Program-made: the position numbers and the translations under genes
In this document: piece by piece, positions 36,001 to 46,893 of the stretch
How the letters are laid out: each line of letters begins with the position of its first letter
Numbering within the stretch: position 1 is the first letter of the stretch
Assembly (NCBI RefSeq): GCF_025602895.1
Contig: NW_026516361.1
Location: 25,652-89,651, forward strand
DNA from: Polychytrium aggregatum
Taxonomy: Eukaryota; Chytridiomycota; Chytridiomycetes; Polychytriales
Length of the DNA: 64,000 nt
Direction: 5' to 3'
Notes under the pieces: generated by a model
Told to the model about the DNA's origin: nothing
Database searches by the model: none
The model's input: the letters and a program-made list of their open reading frames with translations, nothing else

Positions 36001-37524
36001 GATCCAGTAGCACAAGTCCGGTGCCAGACATGAAGCGGTCAGGTTGACAGTTGCTCACCAAGCACATAAAACTCCTCTCGGAGGTTGAGCGAGTCCAGGA
36101 TTGTCGACAAAGAGTGGCTGAAGTGGCGGGCGTTGATCTGTTTGGAGACCATTCCAGCATAGAGACGATCAATGTCCCGATGGAGATGAATCGGGATGAG
36201 CGAATCTGATCGAGCCGCACAGACAGGCGCTGATGTGCTTGTTGAGATGGATGACACTATGGCCCGAGAGTCCCAGCTGAAGTGCGTTTGGATGTCCCTA
36301 CCTCATGTGCATCTGTGGTTGCCGAATGGGTATGGTTGGAAACACAGATGCAACGCAGCGATCCGGAGCGAGGATGATGAGCAGAGGCAATACCGGTGCC
36401 ACCAGCCGGGACGCCATGCATGTTGCACTTTCGATCACCACAGCTCGCGGTGGCGATCGACTCATTTGTAGTCTGCTCCCTTGATTGATCTGAGCGACCC
36501 GCACTACCGAAACATACCGGCGGAGGACGAGAGCGGCCCAGGCTTTAGTGTCGGAAAGAGCTCGACTGCCGAAGGAACAACAAAGACATCGCTCGTGATC
36601 GATGCCCATAGGAGCGGAATGTGCTCGATCTTGATTGTGACAGAGCCGTTGAAGCTGGGCTCGAATCTTGACGTCGATGGCAATGGGGCGGCACGATTAG
36701 AACTAGACTGCGGCGCTGCTGAGACAGTTCAGGGACTCGGTCGGTGTTCAGGGACTCGGCCGGTGTCCAAGTCGGCAGCAACTCCTGTTCAAAGGTATGC
36801 TGACGCCAGACAAGTGGAATTGCAAAGGCATATACCGACTAGTACATCGACAATTGAGTCTCGGCTTGCTCAACACTCACTTGTTGATGCTCTGGGTCAT
36901 CCACATGTAGACCACATCCTCGACAGCCGAAAAATAGTCTGTTGTACTGGATCTCTGGACACCAGCATTGTCAAAATACTCGCACAGCGACGTATCTTGG
37001 AGAAGCTCGACCTCCTGCGCGTGCAGCGGAAGCGATGTGATGATGAAGCACTCATGGTACGAGCACGACAACAGAACCTCGCGGATCACAAATTCGTATA
37101 GCGCCAGATGCTTCGAGACAATAAAGACAACCCGGGTCGACTTTGGGAGCCTGGAATCGACAACGAACGGGGTTAGGCGATGCCGACCAGCCAAGGCCCG
37201 GATTCATGCCATCGAGATCGGAGGAGGCTGGGCCGCTGACCGAAGGAGACACATTGTCGACGAGAGCGGCAATACAGGTCGGATGTGGCAGGTGATATCA
37301 GCGGGATGCGACATCGATCGTCGTTACCTGAGCTTCCCTTGGTCCTCGACTGCCGATTCAAGCGACCGGATCGATGCCGGGCCAAGCGCAAGCAGCTGGT
37401 GAGCGCCGCCTGGGTGTGTCCACTTGACGACTTGTGCGGCTTCGTTGTCGATGTAGACGGTTGCGTCCTTGAGGATTGGCACAGCCCTAGCCCAGGCATC
37501 TGAAGAAACCGCTTCGAGGTTCAT
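33068..37524 (-). CDS. SCFD2: Sec1/Munc18-family protein, SCFD2 type
   Basis: A gene of about nine or ten exons. The start exon (37328-37524) encodes MNLEAVSSDAWARAVPILKD and ATVYIDNEAAQVVKWTHPGG, aligning with the start of animal SCFD2. Later exons, in SCFD2 order, carry TRVVFIVSKHLALYEFVIRE with CSYHECFIITSLPL; then ILDSLNLREEFYVLGEQLST; NVAVILIDR followed by a short hydrophobic acidic run; GTRALTPTELHAILQTIMQQ; SDLLGIEKTTMLALSETMD; and DTLDFTILVHALVGSTVSFS. Near the end are LYKPLVQQVMETIFKGRPPP and the final strand IVVVVGGVTFAEANLIRGIA. SM proteins bind SNARE complexes and guide membrane fusion; SCFD2 is the least-studied member. Start and stop are well supported; inner exon edges are approximate. 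It is divergent from TANGO2, 935 bases away. Confidence 0.88.
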
Positions 37525-38459
37525 GGATACAGCAGGAGCAACGGAAGCACCGATGCTTGTGAATTGCCGAGGGAATATCGTCGAGATGCGGCGCTGTGGT
37601 TGACCAGGAGAGCCCGGCGGTTGAGCAGAGACAGCGAGCCGACCTATGAATCTGGGATGGATCTCTGTTCTCGGCATGGCGCTCTCGCTCGCCAGCGAGA
37701 ACAATCACGTGCGCCCATGTGCCAGATCGCGTGACTCCATCCGTCCTGGGCAACCATGATAGCACCAAAATCGGAGACGGGACACACTCTATTCAGTGGG
37801 AAATGGGACACCTGCCCACAACCAATTTGTCAGTGCAGTATGCGATGGCATGCGTCTAGCTAGCCATAAGAAATAGAACAGATCACTTTGGCATCCTCCG
37901 AGTGAAGACCACAGGTCGCAGTGCAGCGATGCGGAAATTGAGGGTGTTGTGATTGGCCATGATTGCAATGAGTGGGTGGGTGTATTCAGGTCACAGAAAA
38001 ACCCCTGTCATGGCTCAAAACGGGGTGTCCCATTTCATTTTGGAAACGCTGTAACGCCGATATACGACTACGACATCTCATATACGACTACGACACCATG
38101 CCCGACCAAGCGAGACCAGCCGAACTTGCCGGGCCTTGAGGCGATCTCGCCGGGGCCATACAAATACCCGGCGAGCTGCCTCTGGACAGGCAAGTCCGGC
38201 CTCCTGACCGACGGTGGTTTCCAGAAACCCAGCCTCGAACCGGATCCCGCTCGGAAACCCATGTGCATTTTGCGCCTGGGGCTGCCAACCCCCAACTTTC
38301 CTGCGACCATCCGGCACCGCTCTTCCTGCGCATTGCTCCTCTGTTGCTCCACCTCCACATTCCGGATTTCTCCAATCATCATATCGCCGCCTCTCGCCAT
38401 TATCATCGCCTGTTCAGGTCCAACATCTCAGCCACGACCAGATCCATCCTGAACCCACG
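37525..38459. other. Bidirectional intergenic region between SCFD2 and TANGO2 with an inserted MITE-like element
   Basis: The two start codons face away from each other, so this 935-base gap should hold both promoters. A 237-base repeat with inverted ends lies inside it (37800-38036). Confidence 0.6.
37800..38036 (+). mobile_element. MITE-like element with 13-base terminal inverted repeats
   Basis: The left end GAAATGGGACACC (37800-37812) is the exact reverse complement of GGTGTCCCATTTC (38024-38036). The interior has no open frame. The left half (to about 37920) is related to 46772-46893; the right half (37954-38052) is related to 5224-5318 and 39890-39998. These are the marks of a small non-autonomous DNA transposon. 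No clear target-site duplication could be confirmed by eye. Confidence 0.6.
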
Positions 38460-39613
38460 ATGTGCATCATCTTCTTCACTCTAAACCATCCCGTCTACAA
38501 ACTGTGAGTCCATCCGCCGCGTCTGTCTGGTCGGCAGCGTGGGTGCTGCATCGATCGGCATGCTCTTCGCCCGCTCATCAGCCATGCAGCAGCGTAACAA
38601 TAGCCATGATCGATTTCATCACACCCAGGGTCATCGCCGCGAATCGAGACGAATATATAACTCGCCCTGCTCGTCGAGCCGGGGTCTGGCCGCAGAATCC
38701 GCACGTTATCGGCGGCATCGACTTTGGATTCAACTTCCCCCTCAAGGCACCTCCCAGCCAAGGCTCCTCAGCAACGGCGACGGCAGCGGAAGCGACGGCA
38801 GAAACCAAAGAAGCAGCGTCGCCCGATGTCACTTCGCCTGGTGGCGACCCAAACGGAACCTGGCTCGGCGTTACCACCGACGGCCGATTCGCTTTCATCA
38901 CCAACTATCGCGAGCCCCCGCATCTTGTTTCGACTATAGCCCAGTCGCGGGGGCATTTGGTAGGTCGGTTTCTGACGGCCGAACCAGAGCAGGCCGCGTC
39001 CCCAGAGGAGTATCTGACCCGGCTCTCTCCCGATGCCCATCGATACAACGGCTTCAACTTGGTCGTTGGAGACATCCACGGCTCCATGTTTCACATCAGC
39101 AACCGCAAAGCTGGCCAGTCTGGCCATGCGGTGTGGAATTCGCCGGCGCCCATTCCCCTGGCCAACTCGGCTGTCTATGGCATGAGCAACGGAATGCTCT
39201 TTCCCGACTCGGACGATGATGTATGGCCCAAAGTTCGAAAGGCCAAAGCCGAGGTCGAGGCCCTGCTGTACCCAACTGATCCTTTAGTCGGCTGCGAATC
39301 GCAGGAACAGCTGATTGAGAAGCTCCTCGACGTTCTGAGCGACACCGCCCAGGTCGAGTCTGCAGAGCTGCTTCCCAAGCGTATGTTCAACTACAATCTA
39401 GAGCGACTGCTCTCGGCCGTGTGTATCGACCGCCGGTGCATGCCCAACCAAAGCTACGGAACAAGAACCCAGACCATCGTGCTCATCGATCGAGATGGGA
39501 ATGGCACCTTTGTCGAGCGAGATCGATACAAGGTCGTCGTTGACGAGGCCACGGGACAGGAGAGCATCATCGAGGGCAATTTCACCGAAATAATTCGGTT
39601 TACGGCGGCTTGA
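38460..39613 (+). CDS. TANGO2: TANGO2 homologue (NRDE protein)
   Basis: Exons 38460-38503 and 38629-39613 join in phase to 342 residues. The N terminus MCIIFFTLNHPVYKL keeps the Cys-2 that marks this family, and VIAANRDEYITRP contains the NRDE motif that names it. WLGVTTDGRFAFITNYREP, then HRYNGFNLVVGDI, VYGMSNGMLFPDSDDDVWPK and SYGTRTQTIVLIDRDGNGTF all follow human TANGO2 order. TANGO2 influences Golgi organisation, mitochondrial lipid metabolism and haem trafficking in other eukaryotes; its biochemical activity is debated. An Ala/Glu/Thr-rich insert after GIDFGFNFPLKAP lengthens this copy relative to the human protein of about 276 residues. Confidence 0.93.
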
Positions 39614-40249
39614 TCGATCCTATGAACAGGTGTCGATGTCGGACCAATTCGATTGGTGAATCCAGCCGCCGAGAAGCAAGCAGCCACTAAATTCAATGGC
39701 GCTGTTCACAAAACAGCGTAGCACTTTGATGAGTGCCGGAAAGTACAGCTTGTTCAGAACAAGACGGGACAGCGGTGTTCCTGAGCGTTCGGCACATCAA
39801 CGACTAATTGTTGTTGGCTTTGGGGCACTGTCTTGAATATATCTTGTGGATCTCTTTTGGCAACGATCGACTTGCATCGTGAGCACACTTGGCCATGATG
39901 GACGATGTATTGGGGTGTATTCCGGACCCAGAAAGTGAGAGCCTGACTCAATGGGGCATCTCGTTTCAGCAGAGACCCGCTGTAACGAGCTATTTGTTCA
40001 ACCTCACAGTGTGTTTGAGCACGCTGGCAATCAACATTATCTGCTCCGTGCGCTTGAGCTCCTGGACGATGGGCAGCGTCCTGTTCTGAGTTGCCTTCGA
40101 GTTCCTGGTCAACCCCCCCCCGGACCATCACATGATTCATTCATGGGTGTGGCTTGTGGTTGGGCGGATGGCTTTGCCCTGCTCTCCTTCGTTCCCCCGG
40201 CTCGTTCCCTGCAGAGCTTTGCTTCGTCCTCGCTCTTCGATTGCTCGCC
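39614..40249. other. Intergenic region with a degenerate dispersed repeat
   Basis: About 635 bases between TANGO2 and the SEL1-repeat gene. Its middle (39817-39998) is a shortened copy of the dispersed repeat; the rest shows nothing. Confidence 0.55.
39817..39998 (+). repeat. Dispersed repeat, internally deleted copy
   Basis: Starts with GTCTTGAATATATCTTGTGG (compare 4832-4860) and passes directly to GGCCATGATGGACGATG, then TGTATTCCGGACCCAGAAAG (compare 5226-5275 and 37957-38000), ending near CGCTGTAAC. The central part present in the 4.7-5.3 kb copy is missing. Confidence 0.6.
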
Positions 40250-41761
40250 ATGACTGCCAGTACCATGTCCTCCTCCCTCGACATCACTCGACTCTCACTC
40301 AAACACAACCAAGACATCTTCACCATCTTCTGCTGCAACGACAGCTTCCAACTCGCACTCGACTTGAACACAATCAAGACCCTCCTTCGAGTATGCAAAC
40401 GAGCCCAGTCTCTCCTGAGCTTCAAGCTGGCTCGCTTCCACCGCTGGTGCCAGAATGCAGGACTGTGCGATCCAGACGGACAGTTGCGGATTGGCCTCAC
40501 ACCGAGCGACCAGATTGCCCTCTCGCTGCACTGCGAGGATCAAGCCACAGCCGACCGATCCTGGCTGGAAGATCGGGCAGAGCAGGGCAATGCTGCCGCC
40601 TCCTACTTCTTGGCACGGATTCTTCAAGTCGATCTCGACAAGCAGCAGTCTGCGGATGAATCTGACCGGGTGACTACCCATAATCAAATCGTCCGCCATC
40701 TTAAGAATGCAGCTGAAGTTGATCATTCCATGGCACAGCTCGAACTGGCCGAGTGTTATCGCAACGGTCATGGAGTCGACCAAGACCACACCAAAGCCAC
40801 CGAGCTGTACCGCAGTCTTGCAGATCGCGGAATCTCTCAGGGCCAAATCGCTCTCGGCGGTTGCTATGAGGGCGGTGAAGGCGTCGATCAAGATTACAAC
40901 ATAGCCATCGAGTGGTACTCCAAGGCTGAAGATCAAGGCAGCGAAGATGGTCGACTCCACATCACGTTCCTGCGAGCCTGGTTCTCGTTCATTGGACACG
41001 GCACCGAACAGAGCGATGCTGATGCCCTCGCTCGCTGGCAGGAAGTCGCCACCCAGTCCACCGATCCAGTCATTAAACCCATCGCCACCCACATGGTCGG
41101 CTGGATGCACTACCTCGGCCGAGGAACTGAGCGAGACGAACAGAGGGGTATCAAGATCATCCGAGACAACCAATCGGACGAGTTCAAACTCGGAGAGTCG
41201 GAATGTCTCGCATCGGTTTGGAACAACATCAAGTCCGACTCACGCACAGCCTGCAAGTTCTTCAATCTCTGTCAGCTCGGATCGGACCGAAACTGGTTGT
41301 GCAGACATCTCATGGCTGTGTGTGTGTTCTTTGGATTCGGAACTACTGAGGACCGAACAAAGGCAGCAGGAATCTTTGAACCGCTCGCCGATGACGGACA
41401 CAGCGACAGCCAGTTCTGGATCGGAAGCTGCTATCGATGCGGCGGGGGAGTATCGAGGGACTGGAAAAAGGCATTCGAGGGGTACAGCAAGTCGGCCGAC
41501 CAAGGCAACTCGTACGGGCAGTGGATCGTTGGTTGTTGCTGCTACAATGGACATGGAGTCACCAGGGACTACGCCAAAGCACTTGAATGGTTCCGCAAAT
41601 CGTCTGAGCAAGGCAATCGATACGGGCAATGGTGGCTCGGTAACTGCTACCAACTTGGTCGCGGTGTCCCTGAGGACATCGACACCGCCATCTCCTGGTT
41701 CCGCAGGTCCGCCGACCAGGGTCATGAATCGGCCTTCAAGGAACTCGAAAGGCGGCCATGA
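40250..41761 (+). CDS. SEL1-repeat protein
   Basis: Intronless, 503 residues. After an N-terminal alpha-helical segment (FTIFCCNDSFQLALDLNTIK) the protein has at least eight SEL1-like (TPR-related) repeats. They are recognisable as A-x-Y/W-x-L-A/G-x-C-Y-x-x-G-x-G-V-x-x-D/E-x-x-K/T-A: ECYRNGHGVDQDHTKATELY, GCYEGGEGVDQDYNIAIEWY, SCYRCGGGVSRDWKKAFEGY, CCYNGHGVTRDYAKALEWF and NCYQLGRGVPEDIDTAISWF. Two degenerate repeats lie in the middle (GWMHYLGRGTERDEQRGIKI and VCVFFGFGTTEDRTKAAGIF). Such solenoids are protein-protein adaptors. The absence of introns is unusual here and may reflect retroposition or repeat-driven loss. No signal peptide or catalytic domain is visible. Confidence 0.9.
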   Translation: MTASTMSSSLDITRLSLKHNQDIFTIFCCNDSFQLALDLNTIKTLLRVCKRAQSLLSFKLARFHRWCQNAGLCDPDGQLRIGLTPSDQIALSLHCEDQATADRSWLEDRAEQGNAAASYFLARILQVDLDKQQSADESDRVTTHNQIVRHLKNAAEVDHSMAQLELAECYRNGHGVDQDHTKATELYRSLADRGISQGQIALGGCYEGGEGVDQDYNIAIEWYSKAEDQGSEDGRLHITFLRAWFSFIGHGTEQSDADALARWQEVATQSTDPVIKPIATHMVGWMHYLGRGTERDEQRGIKIIRDNQSDEFKLGESECLASVWNNIKSDSRTACKFFNLCQLGSDRNWLCRHLMAVCVFFGFGTTEDRTKAAGIFEPLADDGHSDSQFWIGSCYRCGGGVSRDWKKAFEGYSKSADQGNSYGQWIVGCCCYNGHGVTRDYAKALEWFRKSSEQGNRYGQWWLGNCYQLGRGVPEDIDTAISWFRRSADQGHESAFKELERRP

Positions 41762-44392
41762 TCCCCGAGTCGCTCCCGATTGTCACATTCCAAGAGCCAG
41801 GTGACAGCACTGACCATACAAGCAGAGCAGAGCAGCCAAGCAATCCCGCCTTCTGCATCCCTGAGTCTGAAATACCAAACAGCGAGCTTTCAAAGTAGTT
41901 CTTGTGCAGCGACAATGACCAAGTGATGCAGGATTTGACATTCAGCACATTCGATATACCGAGTAGCGCTGCCCCATAATCATCGCAGCTGTGTGCAGCC
42001 CCACAAGTCAATGAGAGCGGAGGGAGAACGAGAAGCAGACTTTCTGGCTTTCTGTCTCCTCCGCTTATTTTCTAGATCCTTAGTTCCCAGTTTACTCTCT
42101 GCCCTACCCTCGCACACCGCCCGCTTACCGTCCGCAATCATTCCCATCGTCCTTCACACGCTTTCGTCGTTTGTCACCATCTACAACCGACTATTCTACT
42201 GCTCAAAAGCAAGGGTGGTCCGAGGGCGCCGAGCTTTCCCATGACGATATGATTCACATGATGGCGTGGATATTGGGTCAGCGATGAGTCATCGAGCGCA
42301 AATTGAGAGAACAATGTTTGTACCAAGATAGAAGTGCGCTTGATCTAAAATGACCCGTCCGAGCTTGCCAGAGACAAGCTCTCATTGCCTGTGGAAGCGC
42401 CGGCGACTGTTGGAGTATATCGAGCAGCAATCCCGCTTGGTGGCAGCGGATCCTCGCCTGGGCCCCATCGACACGGACACAAACCATGAACTCTGTGGGC
42501 AAAGACAGGAGTCAGGCTCCGGCTCCGTGGCGAGGTAGGATCCATGGATTTCATCGATTTCAAGGCTCGCAGAAAAGGGAAAACATGTGGCTCTGGCTTG
42601 GCTTGGCTGTCGTGAGCAGAGCCCTGAAGGATATGGTGATATGACCCAGCATCGAATCAAGAATCATTTACGTTGATGGCACTGAGGATATTCCGGTAGT
42701 GTCTCGACTACAGCATCAGCATCAGCATCAGCATCAGCATCAGCATCAGCATCAGCATCAGCATCAGCACCGCAACCCAGACCCACAACAGTATGACTGC
42801 CAACACATTCCCGAGAAACTGGGAGGGCAGAACGATTGTCTATGCAGGGCAGGAGAGCCTGGTACAGGCCCAAGAAGCAGCGTTCAGCCCAGACCCAAGT
42901 CCGGATCCAGCCCAAAACTGGTAAGTCTTGGCCAGCGTGCATTGGCTCAGCCCAACGAGACCAGGGGGGCGGACTTCGAGTGAAAAATGGTTGCTGCGGC
43001 GAGGTATTTTAGGTTTGGCGGAATCTCAGTTGATGGTGAAGTCAGTCGAGAGTTGATCAAGCTAGGATGGTGAGGATTGCTGAATGCATCCGGCGATGCA
43101 GATTCGCAAGACGACTCGCAGACGACTGGGCATCTTCAACCACGCCAAGCGATCGCAGTCAACAACGACGGGTACGCATTCGATAAATGTGTTATATTGG
43201 CTGGGAACCCTCGCAGACATGCATCGATCCATAAACTAAACGGAAGCCGGCCTTTGCCGTGCTCATCTAACGACCGCAATGCACCTCCTCGTCCAATATC
43301 TGCCACCACCACGACGCCAAGGCTCGACCATGGATGTCGTGTTTGACGAGATAGAGTTCTTCAGGTCTGGCTCAGACCCAGCCCCGGCAGCGCCTGGCCG
43401 ATGCGCCGACGATGTCAACTATGCCGATAATTCCGAAGATGCCGACAGACACAGACAAAGCCCTCTGGCTCGCTTGTCGCATTGCAGCAGCCCCAGGCGA
43501 GAATTATCGTCAGATCGCTCTGGTGAGCGCGGCCACATTAGCTTGGCTGTGCTCGACATGGCCGACGACAATGACTCACACCCGGAAGCCGACCCCGCCG
43601 ACGCTTGCAACGGAACAGATATCGGCTCGAGAATTGCAGCCTCAACTCGTCGACAGAGCTTTAGCGACGCTCCCGAGTTTGAGTATCTGCCCCATCGGTT
43701 GCATTGACCTAAGCCAGATGGACAAAGTTGTGCTTGGACCGCTCTGCCCAAGGTTGCATCCGCAACTGGTGAGCCGTAACTGCACATCACAAACGAATAA
43801 AGCTCCAGAGCATATGCTACCTCGTCTCGCTGACATGCTCTCCTCCACCGCAGCTCACCCAGCTATTGGCTCCTCAGCCACCGTGATGCATCTTGGGAGT
43901 TTCCCCCCCGCAACCAGGTTTGGCGTCACCCCACCCAAACAAGCTGCCGACCACATGGCTCCGACCGTGTGCAACCCTGCACCCGATATAGAAGCTGTCA
44001 GTACACGTGGGTGCACATGGCTTGGCCCGCCGCAAAAACAACGCCGCGCAAAAAAGCCGCGGCCCTTCCTGCTTGCGCTCTTGGCCCTCAGCCATCCCTG
44101 TTGCCTCCGCTCTCTGGTGATAGCCGAGCCGCCGAGCCGCCGAACGACCAACCCAACAACCCTGCTGGCCGACTCAATTGCCGCCGCCTGTCGCCCGTCC
44201 CCAACACCGCATATAAGTTGCGATCTCCCAGAGCTCGCAAGCACCGCAAAAACCCCATCGCAAGTCCTCTGCCGCCGCCAACGGGCTGCCATCCCCCCCT
44301 CCCGTTCCAAACACGACTCCTGGCCCTCTTGCCCACTAGCCTTTCTCCCTCACCCAGCAATCAGTCCGTCTACCGCCAATCTCCCCGCAGCC
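41762..44392. other. Mostly noncoding 2.6 kb with a CATCAG microsatellite
   Basis: No well-supported gene. A CATCAG repeat lies at 42712-42769. At 43330-43707 an open frame of 125 codons (MDVVFDEIEFFRSGSDPAPA..) is acidic and Ser-rich, but there is no homology I can see and no clear splice support, so I do not call it. The last 400 bases before 44393 are C-rich and should contain the promoter of the copper-fist gene; a CATATAAG element lies at about 44209. Confidence 0.5.
42712..42769 (+). repeat. (CATCAG)n hexanucleotide microsatellite
   Basis: Nine to ten perfect CAGCAT units. One frame would encode Gln-His repeats, but no surrounding gene is supported. Confidence 0.95.
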
Positions 44393-46659
44393 ATGATTTT
44401 CTGGGGTACCTATCGCTTCGCCTGCTCAAAATGCCAGGTCGGCCATCGAAATGCTTCGTGCGACCACCTCTCCCGGCCGCTCATTGAGCTCAAGGGCAAA
44501 GGCCGTCCTGTATCCCAGTGCTCGTTCTGTCGGGATAAGCGTAGAGCCGGTCAAGGACACGCCCACCACAAGTGCATCTGCGGTAGCCTCTCGAGCTCCA
44601 TCTCAAAGAAGCGAATGGAGGCTTATTTCGAGACGGGAATCGTGATGGTGTTTGAGGGCGAAAACGCCGAGTCCGCCCACCAGAAGCTCCAGAAGGAGCG
44701 GGAAATCACCGTCACGATTCAAAAGAAAAAGACCCAGTCCCCCGATGATCTACACATGAATTTTGTGTTCCAGACGGCCAAGTTCTTTGAAGAGGTTGTC
44801 GAGGTCGACATGATGAAAATCCTGGGTGAGTGCATGCGCAGATGTGTGAGTGTGTGCGCAAGCTGCTGTATTCGAGACCCCCGTCGTTGTTGCGCCGTAG
44901 GATCGAGCGATCGCTCGCAACCGGCTCGCGGATGGGCTGCGGCCCGAACAGCTTCCGGAATGTACCGGACCTCTGTTCCTCACTGCGCTGCGTTGCTTCG
45001 CTACATTGCTTCGGTGGGCCTGACAACATCCGTCTCCACGCTTCGCCATCGCTGTTTTGCTTGGTCGTGTTGAAGCAGGCATTGCATTGCACACACGTTT
45101 GGCCATCCCGCTGCGCTGTTTTCGACAGTCGTCCAGCCGCCTCATGCTGATCGCCTCTGTTTGCTCCAGCCAATCCGTGCCAATGTCATATGGGTGGGCC
45201 ATGTATTTGCTCCGAGCTGCCGGCCCAGCCCCGGAACAAGTCGAGGAAGGAGACGCCCACCCAGCTCGCCAACATTGCTCCCTCGCTAGCCTCGTCCTCG
45301 CCTTCGTCCTCAGCCGTCCGACCGGCGACGGAAGCTATCCATTCTGTCGCCCCAACCGGCTTCTACTCCAATCCCCAAGCCTTTGATGCCGCGCCCAGCA
45401 AGAGCCCTGGCTTTGACTTTAATCTTCAGCAGGATCTTTCCTCCCGTGTGTTTTCTGACGCCATGTCTCACCCGTCTATGCTTCCGGCGCAAGAAATGCC
45501 CTCGACCTTCCACGGGCAATATCCCATGGTTACCAGTCACGACCGTACGGCGCTTGAGGCGTTGTTCCAGCTCCGCGACGGCGCCAGCATATACAGCCCG
45601 GCCGGCCTTGGCTCGACGCTGGGATTCCAGGCGCCGCTCCCATCACCGGCCCCGGTCATCGATGCCTCGGGCATAGTCAATCCCAGTCTCCTGGCGCCTT
45701 TCCCAATGATGAAACCGAGCACCTTGGATATGCTACCGTACATCACTGCAGCCCCTGTGGACCCGGTCCGCGAAATGGCCTACAACGCACGCATGGCCAA
45801 CGGTCAGCCGCAAGCTGGCTTTGGCAATCCATTGCCGCCGGTGCAAGGGGACCACCTCCCCAAGCGGTCGTGCTGCTCTTCCAAATCGAAAAAGTCGCCG
45901 GCTCCATCAAAGCCCCAGAGCGCCAAGGCCACATCCGGATGCTGTGGATCCAAGCCAAAGCCAGACGAGCGAGTGCGCAGCGGCATTGCTTCACCACAAA
46001 CAGACTCTTGCTGCGAGTCAGGCCGCTCGGAGAAAGCCTCTCTCGGCCAAGCCCACTCACGGGGCGGCTGCGCGGGATGCGAATCGAATGGGGGCTGTCA
46101 ATGCGCCAGCTCTGCTGGAGGCTGCCGCTGTTCGTCCGTCGAAAGCACCGAGTACTCGAGTTCGATTGAAGACAATGGCCACGAATGGTACGACAACCGC
46201 AAATGGGTTGAAATCCCACATGCCGATCCGTCGAGCTCAGCAGCTCCAAGCCCGGCGCACACCAAGTCGACAGGATGCTGCGGTGGCAGCGGCAGTGGTG
46301 ACGGTGGTGGCAGTTGCGGCGGTCGAAGCCGCGAGCAGACCGATCGACTGGCTTATGCCATGGCACACCCGGCGCTGCAGGGCTCGGTGGTGGGGCAGCA
46401 CCAGCATCAGCTCCAGCTCCAGCTCCCTGTCGTTGACTCGTATGCTTCCCAAGCACCTACCGAGCCAGGAGCTGGCGAGTACGTCTCCACCCCACCCGCG
46501 AGCGGCCCGGCGTCGTTCTGCGCATCCAAGCTGCCGTCGGCGCAGCGGCTCGAAGCTCTTGTGGCCCTGAATACGATCGTCCAAGAGGAAATTGCGCGAG
46601 CGACCTGTGCCTGCGGATGCGACCGTCAGGGCGGGGTATGCAGAAACTGCACCAAGTAA
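44393..46659 (+). CDS. Copper-fist transcription factor (ACE1/MAC1/CUF1 family)
   Basis: Exons 44393-44825 and 45170-46659 join in phase to 640 residues. The copper-fist DNA-binding domain starts at residue 1, as in all members. Cys11, Cys14, Cys23 and His25 form the zinc site (CSKCQVGHRNASCDH), and KGKGRP at 34-39 is the minor-groove (R/K)GRP hook. CSFCRDKRRAGQGHAHHKCI follows. Exon 2 opens with NPCQCHMGGPCICSE, a Cys-x-Cys copper-cluster-like motif. Long Ser/Pro/Ala-rich sequence then carries many CC and CxC pairs: KRSCCSSK, SGCCGSKP, DSCCESG, GGCAGCESNGGCQCASSAGG and GCCGGSGSGDGGGSCGG. The protein ends TCACGCDRQGGVCRNCTK. In known members such clusters bind Cu(I) and switch activity. This protein therefore probably senses copper in the nucleus; whether it activates uptake or detoxification genes cannot be told. 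Confidence 0.94.
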
Positions 46660-46771
46660 CCTGGCTCGACACTCGACGACATGCTGTGGGACACCGAGCT
46701 GCCCGCAAGATCGTGGCGCGAATAGTTTTGGTGACTGGGGTTCGAGAGCGAGGCGAGCTATCGGTCTTTAT

Positions 46772-46893
46772 ATGGGCAAACGGGACACCCTCACGATCCC
46801 ATTTGTCAGCCTAGTATGTGATGGCTTGCGTCTGGCTAAGTCATAAGAAATAAAAACAGATCCCCTCCGAGTGAAGACCACCGGTCGCTCTCC
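46772..46893 (+). repeat. Fragment related to the left half of the MITE-like element
   Basis: AACGGGACACC, ATTTGTCAGC, TGTGATGGCTTGCGTCT, CATAAGAAAT and CTCCGAGTGAAGACCAC occur in the same order and spacing as at 37801-37920. The right half and right inverted end are missing. Confidence 0.65.

Noticed and set aside
43412-45073. Plus-strand open frame of about 550 codons over the copper-fist start
   Set aside because: Only the part from 44393 matches the family, whose fist always starts at residue 1; upstream residues are low-complexity and Pro/Arg-rich.
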